The notes: a model not told the origin generated them from the sequence alone. Counted from the stretch's first letter, positions 11,860 through 24,359 are shown. The stretch: 64,000 nucleotides of DNA from Warburgia ugandensis (GCA_035236585.1 CP141137.1:41562057-41626056); one strand, 5' to 3'. Translations and numbers: made by a program.

Positions 11860-12312
11860 CTATATAGGGCTCATTGGATGCTGCTCATTTTGGAGTGCAT
11901 GGTGGACATCCTATCATTTTTTTTTTCTTGTGGAGCACACATCCATCCCGCCCTCATAGAAATTCTAAATAAGTAAGCTTTTATTCTTTTCATGTATTAT
12001 GTGTAGATCAAAATTTTCTTATTCATAAATTTAAAATTTTAAAATATGATACGAATGGGCTAATATGACTGACACTATATGACCACCAAAACTAAATTGG
12101 AAGAATGTCAAGGTACAGAAAATAGTTACTTACTCTATTTTACAACTAATTAAACTTATAATATTAAAAATGATGTTTATGGATTCTTTTTGTTGTCCTT
12201 GTTGCACAGCACCCTAAACTACAACTTGATTAGGAGTGCGGGCACTATGTCTTAAGATACATGAGGACCATCACATTCAATAGTATTCCTGTCTCCCAAT
12301 TAAGAAAGGTAA
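11860..12312 (+). pseudogene. CACTA-1 Ulp1-like (C48) protease remnant
   Basis: Translation shows AHWMLLILEC (His codon at 11872-11874), then after an intron-like gap LD-stop-ECGHYVLRYMR (Cys codon at 12237-12239) and IPVSQLRK followed by a GTAAG splice-donor-like sequence at about 12308. These correspond to the His and Cys regions of the Ulp1/C48 cysteine protease carried by many plant CACTA elements. The codon before ECG is TAG where Gln would be expected, and the frame between His and Cys is disrupted. The catalytic Cys is retained here, unlike in the second copy. The role of these proteases in transposition is not known. Confidence 0.7.
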
Positions 12313-13165
12313 GACACTTTTTAATTTTTATAATCTTATATTTTTTTACAATTTTTTATGCATCCAGCTAAAGAGTGTGACCTTAATTAAATATGTTGTA
12401 TTACAAGCTACTATGCTTTCTAAATGGGCAAACAAGATGAGTTACTCTAGAGTAAATCTTAATGAAATGTGAACTAAATGGGCTGACTATGTAATGAGTT
12501 TCAATTAAATCACTTTGAGTAACTACATGAATGTGAAATACATAAAAAAGTATTCTTTTCAATCAAATTGTGTGTGTTGTTTTAATTTTTATTATTTTCA
12601 TTGAAATATAATATTTTTTAAGTGATGAATGAATGGAAACTTAGAGTGTAGGAATAAATGAGTATGGACGAAGTGAATTTGGAGCTTGTAGATGAAGTGA
12701 ATATGTGGTAGTTGGTTTTCAATATATTCATTGAATTATATAACTTCTTATGAAATGATGAATGAGAGGGTTACTTAGAGTGTGAAAGTAAATGCAAATG
12801 CATATTGATTTATAGATGAAGTGAATGTGAATGTGAATGACAATGTGAATGCATGTACTGTGGTTTCTTTCATAAAGTATTTTCAAGATAGATGTGGATG
12901 GATAATGATGAATTAGGATGTTTTGTACCCAATTTGGAAGCTAATGTATTAGGTGTTATAATATTATTAGAAGTATCAAGTATATCAAGAAAGATGTGGA
13001 TGCATGTTGCAGTAGATGTTTGTTTTTAATGTGTGTAAAGATTGTTAAAAGTATTCATTGTATCAAGATAGATGTGGATGTTGTAGTGGATTTTTGTTGT
13101 TCAATGTAAACAAGTGGTAGTGCTCAAAATGTCAAAATTGAAAGAAAAATGAAAAGAAAAGACTT

Positions 13166-13606
13166 TTGAAGTTGTTAGACACAAATGGCTTCAAAAGTGA
13201 TGGAATTTTGAAGTCGTTAAGGGTAAGCAACTTCAAAAATCACAAACATTTGAAGTTGTTTAGCAATAAACAAATTCAAAAGTCCTCAACTTTTGAAGTT
13301 GTTTACACTCAGCAACTTCAAAAGTCGCAAACATTTGAAGTCGTTCAGCGATAAGCGACTTCAAAAGTCATAAACATTTGAAGTCATTTAGGTTTAAGAG
13401 ACTTCAAAAGTCACAAATCTTAGAAGTCCTTTAGGTCTAAGCAACTTCAAAAGTAGCCAACTTTTGAAGTCACATGGAATTTTGAAGTCATTTAGGGTAA
13501 GCAACTTCAAAAGTCACAAATGTTTGAAGTTGTTTAGTGATAAGTGACTTCAAAAGTCACAAAATTTTGAAGTAGTTTATGCTAAGTGACTTCAAAAGTC
13601 ACAAGC
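13166..13606 (+). repeat. CACTA-1 subterminal array of 42-bp hairpin units (left part)
   Basis: About ten units with a 42-43-bp period; starts of the TTGAAG core were read at 13166, 13208, 13250, 13293, 13335 and 13378. Each unit contains the inverted pair TTTGAAGT and ACTTCAAA, so each can fold into a hairpin. In En/Spm elements, subterminal motifs in both orientations bind the transposase accessory protein; a similar role is inferred here. The array continues at 22546 after the element A insertion, with the target CAAGC duplicated at 13602-13606. Confidence 0.8.
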
Positions 13607-16320
13607 TGTAATGCCCAAGCAATTTATGCTATTTTTAACAAAAATTGGACATTCTATGGGAAATGAACTGTGTCGAATGTTTGACTTTATTTTAAATAGT
13701 AAACGAAGGAATTTGTAAGGAAACTTGGTACCATTAGATTCTAGTAAAAAAATACAATCCAACGCCTCAAACAATGCCAAAAACATAGTTCGTATGAAGA
13801 AGTTACGGTCGTTTAAAGATCAGGGGCAGTTTTGTAAATTAAACAGAAAAACAAAAAGGACGAAAAACGCAGGGGGCCGTTTTGATAATGGCACCACCTG
13901 TCGTATTCCACCTCCAGATCTCTCCAGAAACCCTCTTTTCACGATTTTTCCAGAAATCTGTCACCGCCAATGGCAGCACCTCCATAGCAGGGCTATAAAA
14001 GGCCCCATCTCCCCCTCTCTAAAAACGTGATTTTTCGATGATTTTGGGACTGGGGTTTCCGGCAAAATCAGAAACCCGTCTCAGCCTAGCTCCTCTGCAT
14101 TTTCCAGCAACATCCAAGCCTAGTCAGGCCGGCCATACCTGTCTCCCCATTCCCTCTCTTCTTTCCGGTCTTAGCAATGGGGTTCCCCCCCCCCCCTTCT
14201 TCGAGTTTCCCAACAACGTAAGGTTTTCAGGCAGAAACGAGGGTTCCACCACTAGGAAAAAGGGCATCCCCAGGCTTCCCAGGTAAGCCATTTCTCTTTT
14301 TCTTTCTCTCCGTCTTGCTTCCCCAGGCCAGATCCAGCATGGATCTGGTCTTTCCCTGCCGGGTTTCCTAGCTGAAAAACGCTCCAAGCCGGTTCCAGCT
14401 GGCCCTGCACGAACAAGGCATCCCAGGGATGCCATGCTCCACGTACACTTGGGACAGGGTCCCTGGGATGGGTTTCGGGCACATGATAGTGCGTACACTA
14501 TCCCAGGTGCAGCCTTCGAGTGCGCGCGCGATGCGGGGCACGGGTCCTGGTTCGACCAGCATGCATGGGGTGCCTTGGGAGCTGAGACGTGCCATGCCAC
14601 ACCAAAGGTGCGTTCATGCGATGCCATCCAGAATGCGCGTCATAGCGCGTCGCTTGAGCATGCATGTGCGCGTGCAAAACGCAGTCCTTGGCATGGCCTT
14701 TGGGCACGCACACACGTGACGTGGTCACAGTTCAACCAGGATACATAGGTGTCCTGGGAATTAGGACACGCGAACCCAATGAGACTTTAAAGTTAGGATC
14801 ATAGGACAATTTACAAAGTTTAACTATTGAATAGTAGATCCATATCATAGGATCTAGCCTGACAATGAATTAGGCAAGGACCATGGACCCTAAAAGGCAG
14901 ATCTAGCGATCTAATGTCTAAATAAGCTGTAATTAATAAGGACTCCTTGTATCCATTCATATCCAGGAGTTTATAAATGAGACCCAAGGACAGGTTGAGA
15001 GATAAAGGATGCAACTCCAGGAGACTTTGAGGTAGGTGCTCTATCGCTACTAGACATTTAAAAAGAGTCATGATTGTTTTGAATGGATGTTTTAAGTATA
15101 AAATTATATGTCTTGTTTAGCATGACTTATTTTATGGCTCGTTTGGTGTATAAATGAATTCAGCAGGCATATGATAAATACATTATGCATAGACATGTTT
15201 TGCAAACAATTGCATATATTGCATGATTCGTGAACATTGAGTTCTTGAAAAAATTGCATGTCCTTAGGGGTTACCAAAAGACGCTGGGTAGGCAGTTGTG
15301 AGGGACCCAAAAAGGATAGGTTTTGAAAAAGAGGTTTTCGCTTGATTGATCTTACATGATTTGGGCTAATAAGCTTGTGGGCACTATGCCGAGAGGTCTG
15401 GGTTGGCCTCCAGCCTCTACCACTACTAGGTGGAATGGGTACCACGCCCAAAAAGGGCAATGTCCCTACGTCGACTGCATTTGGTATAAGGGGCTACCAC
15501 TGGTGTCACGGCACTGGGTCGATGTGTCATATGTCCCATGGAGGCTATGACCGAGTGTCCTCAGGTACCCGGGGACCACACGGCGGCGAGGTCGTGGGTA
15601 TAGTTGGGCCCTATGGTTTTGTGGACTTACTTGCATTGCATATGGCATGACATGAGGTTGGTCGACCATACCATACCATATATCCATGAGTTGGATTCAG
15701 TGGAGCATCTTAAGCATATCATTATGTTTATGATATATGATACTTTCAACTTGGATTATGCTATTCTTTATGTCGTCAGTATTTCGATTCGACAATGGTT
15801 TTTAATATTGATATTGAACATGATTGTTAGAACATGCACATGTTTTAAAGAGTATATGGTTTTAAACATAGCATGCATTGTAAAACTAGTAGTGATAGAC
15901 TCCTATTGAGTATATTATATACTCACCCTATCCTTAACATTTTTCAGGATAGTTCCACTCACAAATAGAAGACGCCTTAGGAGATATTAGTGCTACGAGC
16001 AAATGAATCAAAAAGGAGACAATTATACATGTAAGTAAATTCTCTACCCTTTGGATATGTATTTGTATTTATTTACAGTTGGGCTATGAGCTGTGACTAG
16101 ATAGACCTGGGAAAAACATTTATGATTTCTAAATTTTTTCAAAAACTACTTTGGTTGTTGTGAAAGCAAATGACACTCGGGGTTTTCAAAACGAGTTTAA
16201 AACTAAAGATTTTCCGCTGCGTTGCATCATTTTTATAAAATGGTTTTCAAATAGGGATGCATCCTGCCTTAGGAATTAGATATTGCATTTAAAATGCATG
16301 GGAAAACCCGGGTCGTCACA
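13607..16320 (+). repeat. Element A 5' LTR
   Basis: 2,714 bp, TGTAATGCCC to GGTCGTCACA. Same family as the solo LTR at 308-3035. It has a GC-rich block at about 14300-14760, a poly-C tract of about 13 bases at 14187-14199 and the conserved hairpin at 15928-15952. Confidence 0.93.
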
Positions 16321-16322
16321 GT

Positions 16323-16334
16323 TGGTATCAGAGC
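16323..16334 (+). other. Element A primer-binding site
   Basis: TGGTATCAGAGC, an exact match to the initiator-Met tRNA primer complement used by many plant LTR elements, two bases after the LTR end. Confidence 0.92.
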
Positions 16335-19300
16335 CCAGGTTTTATCCTGTCATAGCCAGTCCAGCATGTCCAAGGGTCCTAGACAATAGAGAAAATCAAG
16401 AAGAAGCAGTATATATAGAAGTAGTAGAGATGACTACTTCTATTTGAGGATTACAATATTAATGCACAAGGCAATTCACCATAAATAAATAGGTGACACA
16501 CAACTTGGTTTAACAAATAATTAAGCAAAGGATAGTGCAACCCTTATCCAAAATCTAGTCTAAGACGACTTAAGGATTAAGGATTGTTGTATGGTGCAAA
16601 TATGAAAACTCATATATGGATCATATTATGATGAGAATGATGAATGAAGATGTTAGTGAACTTGTTAGTAGAAAGTTCTGACTTGTAATAGATCAATCTC
16701 ACCAAAGATGAGAACATCAAAGAACCTAGATGGCTATCTTACCCTTCTAAAGAATATCAGAATATGAATATGATAGGGGATGTGATGGACTTTGAGAAGA
16801 TTTTGATGATAATCTAAGAAGGATGAGAATGCAAGATGATACTAGGGGATAACTGTGACTCGTACTAGATCACAAAGGTATGGATCCTAAAAGACTTAGC
16901 TCAATTATGGATACCTTCATTGGAGTCTCATGAAGAGTGAAGTGATGTCGAATAATAACTACCTGAGTATTGTGGGGCAAATCAAAAGATGTATACAAGT
17001 GACATATCATGTGATTAAGAGAAACATAACACGAAAAATGATAGTGAAATGGATTTTGATGATAATACTAAGGATGATAATAGATTGATCTTAACATGAA
17101 CTTGTAAGAAAAGTATAGCATGATCAAAAAGTCAATGCCATTATTAAGACATTGTATGAATTTTATTGAGGCTGTAGGCAATTGTGGATTTCAATGATCT
17201 TAAGACAATTTAGAATTTCTTAGAAGCATTCAATTTATCATATCTGTTAAGTAAAGGAGTAGATGCAGTATTGATTATATGCAACAAAGCACATGAAGAC
17301 ATTGATCTAGGTAGACAAAAATGAGGATTTTAAAGAAAAGAAAGAAAGAGATAGAGATGTAACTACCAGTATTCAATGAATATTGAATATTCAAAAGAAG
17401 AAGATCATGACTTTATGGAGATACATACAATTCTATCATCTTGAATCCCATAGAAAGGTAGATCAAACAAATGCAAAGAAATGATGATAGATGAGTTGGT
17501 GATCTTATTGTAAAAAGAGTATAAACGAGAGAAAGCATATGGGGTTTAAGACTTTGAGTAAAGTATCGAATTTCAGGAGATTATGTGACAAGAAATTTTT
17601 GAAAAGGAATGGTGACCAATTAAAAATTAAATTCTACAAATAGTGTGGTATCAATTATTACAATTAGATTCTTATCGGATCCATTAGCTTATGGGGAACA
17701 CCAATATAATCCAAAAAAAAAGGAAAATTTGGTGATATCCCACCTTGCCAATAAAGTATATTGAAAAAGGAATTAAGCCGAGACAGTGACTTGTCCATTT
17801 GGCAAGTAGGGTACCATCAAGGATCAAATTGAGGTCTTACTATCATAAATTGGAAAAGCAAAAATCTTAAGACCATTATTTAGCCATTACCTTTAGAGCA
17901 CTGTTGACTAAAGGTATCCCACCCTAATTAATCAAGTATGTTAGTATCTATGAGTTAGTAGTCAAAGTTATATACTCAGAGGGATGTTATAAGTCTTTAG
18001 ACTTGAGTTTTCCGTGAAAGAAGTACTTGTTAGACTAAGGCATTTAAGGGTATGAGGTCAGTTGATTAAGCCACATCATGGAGGAGCTACAAGTATAATA
18101 AATACAGTAACAACTGAAATAGAAGCGAAAATAAGGAGCAATCTTCACCAGTGAGACAAATTTTTCCACACCTGAATAGATACCATGACAAACCATAGAA
18201 ATCTTTGTGGGTCTGAAAGATGCTGCTGACTTGGATTGAAAAGAAAGGTAGATAAGTACCGATCACTTTAGAGACCCTTGAGCTTATGACAAAGATATAT
18301 TTGGAAAGAGATCAATAGGTAATCAAATAAAGTCTTTCTATATGTCTACGATAATGTTCCATGCTTACCTGAGTATTTTTCAAATTTGATGATTTAACAG
18401 CTTCAGCATAACTTGATGTAGTAGCTATTGAACAAGAACTGCTATTGTAAGCTAAGTATGAGGAGGCACTTGAAGGATAAAATTTGAGGAATTGAGAAAA
18501 TCACTACTTATACCTCCTGACAATACAGACTACATCGTTGATGATAAAGCCTTGATAAAAGATTAAACAATATATTGACATAGGGGATGGAAGGAGAAAA
18601 GGTGAGATGGCTAGCACACTATAAGGTGAAAATTTAATGTTACATTGCCTTTAGACAAATAGTTAGTTGATATGAGCATATACCAAGTACAAAAAATCAA
18701 TTGAAGGAATCTCTTAAGGACTAATCCTACTGGATTGAGTATAGAACTTTTGGACTGAAAGGTTACGAAGAAAACTATCAAGCAAAGAAAGGACAAAGAG
18801 GATGATGACAAAGGATTCAACCATGACCTAGTAAGGGTACTCGATTATGAATAAGAGACTTTTTGCTTTGCATAAATGGGAACATTATTAGAAATCCTAA
18901 TGACAAATTGATGTGAATAGTAAGATAAGGCCTTTGGATGAGAACATTTGATCCATAATGAAGAATCAACCATTAACATTTGACATGAGTTTGGATAAAA
19001 TCTTCATGGAGAAAAGTGTTTAATGAATTCAATAATTATGAAATTGGATATAGAGTTAGGACATTTTACTTTCAGTATATGATAAGGTCCTCAATGGAAG
19101 ATGCTACTAATTGGATTTCATGATTTTATTTTGAATGTAACTTTGGTCGAGGAATCAAGTCACATATGGAAAATGACAGAAAGTTGAAATTTGAAGTTAA
19201 TCAAGGGTTTGGCTGTAGAGCACATGATACCATGTCAGTTATTAAAGTATCTTGGGGACAAATATAAAAGATAAGAAACAAAGTTAGACACAAGAGAAAG

Positions 19301-19795
19301 AAGGTAAATTTTTGGACTCTTACTAATGACATATAACCAACCATTAGAAGGAGATGTGGATGATGAAGAGATCATTAGATGAAAGATAAGAAGAAAAAGG
19401 GATCATCCTATGATATTCAAAAAGGACTATGAGAAATAAGATAATATCATCTTGAAAGAAGTATGGAGTAATTTATACATGAATAAAGAAGCATGATCCT
19501 ACGAGGAAACTATCCTATACATGATAAGAAAAGTATAGGCATCTAAGGATTTTGAGATAGATGAATTACCGCTAGAAACTGGTATTGTTAAACTGGCACG
19601 TACAAGAGTATGCATCAGAGTACGCAGCAAAAGCGGCCCTTATAGGTAAGGCCTTGTAGAAGGAACAATAAAAATGACAAATTTAAGTTGAGCCTAGATT
19701 TTATTCCTAAGGGGGAATGCATTCACCAAGAAGTTATCTAAGAGACAAACTACCTTGAAGATGATAATTTATGGAATTTCGAGGATGAAATTCTT
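16335..19795 (+). pseudogene. Element A internal region, degenerate gag-pol traces
   Basis: No ORF above about 70 codons is present. A reverse-transcriptase trace lies at about 17660-17990. It shows SLWGTPI, then SRIKLRSYYHKL (17817-17852), which matches the SKIDLRSGYHQL region of gypsy RT, then TFRALLTKGIP and VIYSEG in the places of the later palm motifs, with stops and frameshifts between. The rest is purine-rich with scattered stops and no domain I can name. The conserved pre-PPT motif AATTTCGAGGATGAAATTC is well kept near 19774-19793, suggesting selection on cis signals rather than on protein. Confidence 0.65.
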
Positions 19796-19810
19796 TTAAG
19801 GGGGTAATAA
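19796..19810 (+). other. Element A polypurine tract
   Basis: AAGGGGGTAATAA directly before the 3' LTR start TGTAATGCCC at 19811, and preceded by the pre-PPT motif shared with elements C and D. Confidence 0.8.
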
Positions 19811-22540
19811 TGTAATGCCCGAGCAATTTACGCTATTTTAAAAAAAAATTGGACATTCTATGGGAAATGAACTGTGTTGAATGTTTGACTTTATTTAAAA
19901 TATTAAACAAAGGAATTTGTGAGGAAACTTGGTACCATTAGATTCAACTCAAAAAATCGAATCCAACGCCTCAAAGAACTCCGAAAACAGAGTTCGTATG
20001 AAGAAGTTACGGCCGTTTAAAGATCAAGGGCAATTTTGTAAATTAAACAGAAAAACGAAAAAGACGAAAAACGCAGGGGGCCGTTTTGATAACGGCACCC
20101 CCTGTCGTCTTCCACCTTCAGATCTCTCCAGAAACCCTCTTTTCATGATTTTTCCAAAAATCTACCACCGCCATTGCAGGGCTATAAAAAGCCCCATCTC
20201 CCCCTCTCTAAAAATGTGATTTTTTGACAATTTTGGGACTGGGGTTTCCGGCAAAATCGGAAGCCCGTCTCAGCCCAGCTCCTCTGCATTTTTCGACAAT
20301 GGTCAGGCCAAGTCAGGCTGGCCATACCCGTCTCCCCATTCCCTCTCTTCTTTCCGATCTTAGCAATGGGGTTTCCCCCCCCTTCTTCGAGTTTCCCAGC
20401 AACGTAAGGTTTTCAGGCAGAAATGAGGGTTCCACCATCAGGAAAAAGGACGTCCCCAGACTGCCCAGGTAAGCCATTTCTCTTTCTCTTTCTCTCCATC
20501 TTGCTTCCCCAGGCTAGATCCATGTCAGATCTGGTCTTTTCCTCGCTGTTTTCCAGTCGGGTTTCTTGGCCAGAAAACGCTCCAAGCCGGCTTAGGCCGG
20601 CCCTGCACGAATAAGGCATCCCAAGGATGCCATGCTCCACGTACGCCTGGGACAGGGTCCTTGGGATGGGTTCTGGGCCTACGACAGTGCGTACACTATC
20701 CCAGGTGCGGCCTTCGGCTGCGTGCGTGACATGGGGCATGGGGCCTGGCTCGACCAGGATGCACATGGTGTGCTGGGAGCTGAGACGCACCATGCTACAC
20801 CAAAGGTGCGTCCATGCAATGCCATCTAGAATGCACGTCATAGCGTGTTGCTTGAGCATGTATGTGCGTCCCTGGCATGGCCTTTGGGCGCGCACACACG
20901 TGAGGCAGTCGCAGTTCAACCAAGATACACGGGTGTCCTGTGAACTGGGACACGTGGACCCAATGAGACTTTAAAGTTAGGATCACAGGACAATTTACAA
21001 AGTTTAACTATTGAATAGTAGATCCATATTATAGGATCTAGCCTGACAATGAATTAGGCAAGGACCATGGACCCTAAAAGGCAGATCTAGTGATCTAATG
21101 TCTAAATAGACTGAAATTGATGAGGACTCCTTGTATCCATTCATATCCAAGAGTTTATAAATGAGACCCAAGGACTGGTTGAGTGATAAAGGATGCAACT
21201 CCAGGAGACTTTGACGTAGGTGCTCTATTGCTACTAAACTTTTAAAAAGAGCCATGATTGTTTTGAATGCATGTTTTAAGTATAAAATTATATGTCTTGT
21301 TTAGCATGACTTATTTTATGGCTCGTTTGGCATATAAATGAATTCAGCAAGCATATGATAAATACATTATGCATAGACATGTTTTGCAAACAATTGCATA
21401 TATTGCATGATTTGTGAGCATTAAGTTCTTGAAAAAATTGCATGTCCTTGAAGGTTACCAAAAGATGATGGAGTGCTCAAAAGATGCTGGGTAGGCAGTT
21501 GTGAGGGCCAGGCAATTGTGAGGGACCCAAAGAGGACAGGTTTTGAAAAAGAGATTTTTGCTTGATTGATCTTACATGATTTGGGCTAATAAGCTCGTGG
21601 GCGCTATGCCGAGAGGTCTGGGTTGGCCTCCAGCCTCTACCACTACTAGGTGGAATGGGTACCACACCCAAAAAGGTCAACGTCCCTACGTCGACTGCAT
21701 TTGGTACAAGGGGCTACCATTGGTGTCACGGCACTGGGTCGATGTGTCATATGTCCTGTGGAGGCTATGACCAAGTGTCCTTTGGTACCCGGGGACCACA
21801 CGGTGGCGAGGTCGTGGGCATAGTTGGGCCCTATGGTTTTGTGGACTTACTTGCATTGCATATGGCATGACATGAGATTGGTCGACTATACCATACCATA
21901 TATCCATGAGTTGGATTCCGTGGAGCATCTTAAGCATATCATTATGTTTATGATATATGATACTTTCGACTTGGATTATGCTATTCTTTAAGTTGTCAGT
22001 ATTCCGATTCGACAGTGGTTTTTAATATCGATATTGAACATGATTGTTCGAACATTCACATGTTTTAAAGAGCATATGGTTTTAAACATAGCATGCATTG
22101 TAAAAGTAGTAGTGATAGACTTCTACTGAGTATAGTATATACTCACCCTATCCTTAACATTTTTCAGGATAGTTCCACTCACAAATAGAAGACGCCTCAG
22201 GAGATATTAGTGCTACGAGAAAGTGAATAAAAAAGGAGACAATTATACATGTAAGTAAATTCTCTATCCTTTGGACATGTATTTGTATTTATTTACAGAT
22301 GGGCTGTGAGCTATAACTAGATAGACCTGGGAAAAACATTTATGATTTCTAAAGTTTTTCAAAACTACTTTGGTTGTTGTGAAAGCAAATGACACTCAGG
22401 GTTTTCAAAACTAGTTTAAAACTAAAGATTTTTCGCTGCATTGCATGGTTTTTATAAAATGATTTTCAAATAGGGATGCATCCCACCTTAGGAATTAGAT
22501 ATTGCATTTAAAAATGCATGGGAAAACCTGGGTCATCACA
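19811..22540 (+). repeat. Element A 3' LTR
   Basis: 2,730 bp, TGTAATGCCC to GGTCATCACA (one change from the 5' LTR end). Followed by the TSD CAAGC at 22541-22545. Confidence 0.93.
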
Positions 22541-22545
22541 CAAGC

Positions 22546-22820
22546 ATTGAAAGCCATTTAAGTCTTAGCGACTTCAAAAGTCGCAGACATTTGATGCCAT
22601 TTAGGTTTAAGAGACTTCAAAAACCACAAACATTAGAAGTCGTTTCGGTCTAAGAAATTTCAAAAGTCATAAAATTTTGGAGTTGCTTAGCCCTAAACAA
22701 CTTCAAAAGTTTGTGACTTTTGAAGTCACTTAGCCAAAATGACATCAAAGGTCCTTGATTTCTAAATTCTTTTACCTAAATGATTTTAATAGTTATCGAC
22801 TTTCCAAGTAGGCTCATAGA
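22546..22820 (+). repeat. CACTA-1 subterminal array (right part)
   Basis: Continuation of the 42-bp hairpin-unit array after the element A insertion, with units such as GACTTCAAAAGTC and TTTTGAAGTC. Units become more diverged toward the terminus. Confidence 0.75.
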
Positions 22821-22886
22821 AGTCATTTATTAAGCGACTTCTACTAGCACTTTTAACTAACTTTAAAAGCCCCTTAAGTAGTAGTG
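22821..22886 (+). repeat. CACTA-1 3' terminal region
   Basis: In reverse complement this begins CACTACTACTTAAGGGGC followed by TTTTAAAG, and later TAGAAGTCG. It aligns without gaps over the first 26 positions to the end of CACTA-2 at 37618. CACTA at the extreme end defines the superfamily. A 3-bp TSD should follow at 22887-22889 (CAT); its partner is outside the window. Confidence 0.75.
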
Positions 22887-23949
22887 CATATTTTGTATAA
22901 AAGAACAATAACTTAGAAAGAATGATGATGGCCTCACAAAAAGATATCAATTATTAAGAATATTACACTCTACCATTTTTCCTATTTATTCTTAACCATA
23001 TCTAAGCCATACTACTCATAAGATCACTTTGCTTACAAGTTTCGATAAATCTTCTTCAAGGTCCCTAAGTTATATTTTGTGTTTACCTTAAACAATATAT
23101 ACATACACTACTATTCTGTGCAATAATTGTTCTAAATTTTAATTTTTTATAGAATGCTTTTAGAAAGAGGATAAAATAATGAAGTAATTGTATACAAATC
23201 TATTTATAAGCTAAATTTCAAGATATAACACCGAATATTTGGAAAATCCAAAATTCTTATCAATAAAGGAACTTATCAGAAGTTTTACCAATTTTCAAAA
23301 TTTTTGTCTTTCTTTTCCTAAAGGTTTACTAAAATGACTCTAAAACCTAATTAATACCCTACCCCTAGACTTAAATTAAACATTGTTTTGAATGTTTAGA
23401 ACTACATATCATGTATAAATGAAACAATAAACATGAGAGGAAATAGTGAAAAGAATACCTACATTTTTAGAATAGTGTCAAGATCTATTGATGTGGCTTG
23501 TATGCAATGCACACTGTAATATGCTCTACCTTATTGTTAAACTAATCTAAAGATCTTAATCTTATCTTTGAAAAATTCTAAATCTAACTCTAACCATGGA
23601 ATAGCACTTAGAGTAACTCACTCCACTTCAATATTTCACGATAATCAATGTATTTTTGCCACTTAGATATTTGGGAATGGGATTGAAGGATATGATCATT
23701 AATTACATTAATAAAATCTTTAGTGAAACAATTCTCAGTGCATTGTCCTAGGAGTTGTCATTTTCAGTGTTTAGGTGCCTACATGAAACACCTAAAAATA
23801 TTCCTCTTCTCCTACATATTCATGAATGAAAGAGTTAATCTATAGTTGGAACTCATTAATAAGTTATTCATTTTTTTGGATGTAGGGAATCAGTGGGAGT
23901 TAACTCTCCTTCCTATTCTGCCACAATAAGGAAGGTTTCAGATGAACTT
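22887..23949. other. Unassigned AT-rich sequence
   Basis: No ORF, repeat or LTR terminus recognised on either strand. It could hold the 3' remnant of the Tat/Athila-like element to its right or original host DNA next to CACTA-1. Confidence 0.4.
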
Positions 23950-23960
23950 AAACAATCACA

Positions 23961-24359
23961 TTATGAATTATCTACTAAAGGAGTTAGGTTCAAGTTGAGT
24001 GTTTCTGGCATACAAGGCTCAAATATTAAGTCAGGGATCATACGAGGTCCAACCCCGGTTCTCCATTGATAAGTGTCCATTAAAGGTGTGATATCCAATA
24101 ATGTATTGACTTCATTAATGGAACTATCAATATTGAAATCACAATTAAAATGTGCAAGATAGGCCTTGAGAGGACCAATTTTAGAGGATGGTAGTGATGG
24201 TAGGCTCTCTATCATATTGAAGTAAAATATATCTCCAAAGTCTAGTTGTCCTTCATTAAAGACGTTTAGCATAATGTCCATATTTTTGAAGGACAACTCC
24301 ATAGTCCCAATCCTATAGTTGATGACGACAGTTGCTGTGGCCAAGAATGATTGACCCAA
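23961..24359 (-). pseudogene. Tat/Athila-like protease-region segment
   Basis: A 132-codon open stretch starts with GQSFLATATVVINYRIGTME and continues with LSF and LNVFN. This resembles the C-terminal part of Tat/Athila protease domains (a GRPFLATA-type motif followed by a G-E-L-x-L strand). The N-terminal active-site part upstream is not in frame. The following 90 residues, including LDITPLMDTYQW, match no motif I can name. It is probably a fragment of the gag-pro polyprotein. Confidence 0.6.

Larger units (their letters stand above)
13607..22540 (+). mobile_element. Element A: complete LTR retrotransposon, apparently non-autonomous
   Basis: The structure is complete: a 5' LTR (13607-16320), PBS (16323-16334), a 3,490-bp internal region, a purine tract (about 19796-19810), a 3' LTR (19811-22540) and a perfect 5-bp TSD CAAGC (13602-13606 and 22541-22545). 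The two LTRs remain very similar by eye. No long ORF survives inside, although a battered RT trace is visible near 17660-17990. It is therefore probably a non-autonomous copy mobilised by a related chromovirus. Confidence 0.93.
11510..22886 (+). mobile_element. CACTA-1: En/Spm-type transposon, 3' half, interrupted by element A
   Basis: A plus-strand Ulp1-protease remnant (11860-12312) is followed by a region rich in short repeats, an array of 42-bp hairpin-forming units (13166-13601 and 22546-22820) and a terminus ending GTAGTAGTG at 22886. In reverse complement that terminus starts CACTACTAC. The CACTA end, subterminal repeats and Ulp1-like gene are features of plant En/Spm elements. The 5' half is absent and would be expected left of element C if C inserted into this transposon. 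Element A (13607-22540) splits the array. Confidence 0.75.

Noticed and set aside
13166..13606. Regular 42-bp repeats resembling a CRISPR array
   Set aside because: The repeats are contiguous with no unique spacers, have internal inverted motifs and lie at a CACTA terminus in a plant-type context.
14187..14199. Poly-C tract as a functional signal
   Set aside because: Length differs between the two LTRs of the same element (shorter near 20375), consistent with simple slippage.
15104..15460. 118-codon minus-strand ORF recurring in other family-A LTRs (1849-2325, 21477-21680)
   Set aside because: Recurrence reflects LTR homology; length, start and stop all differ between copies.
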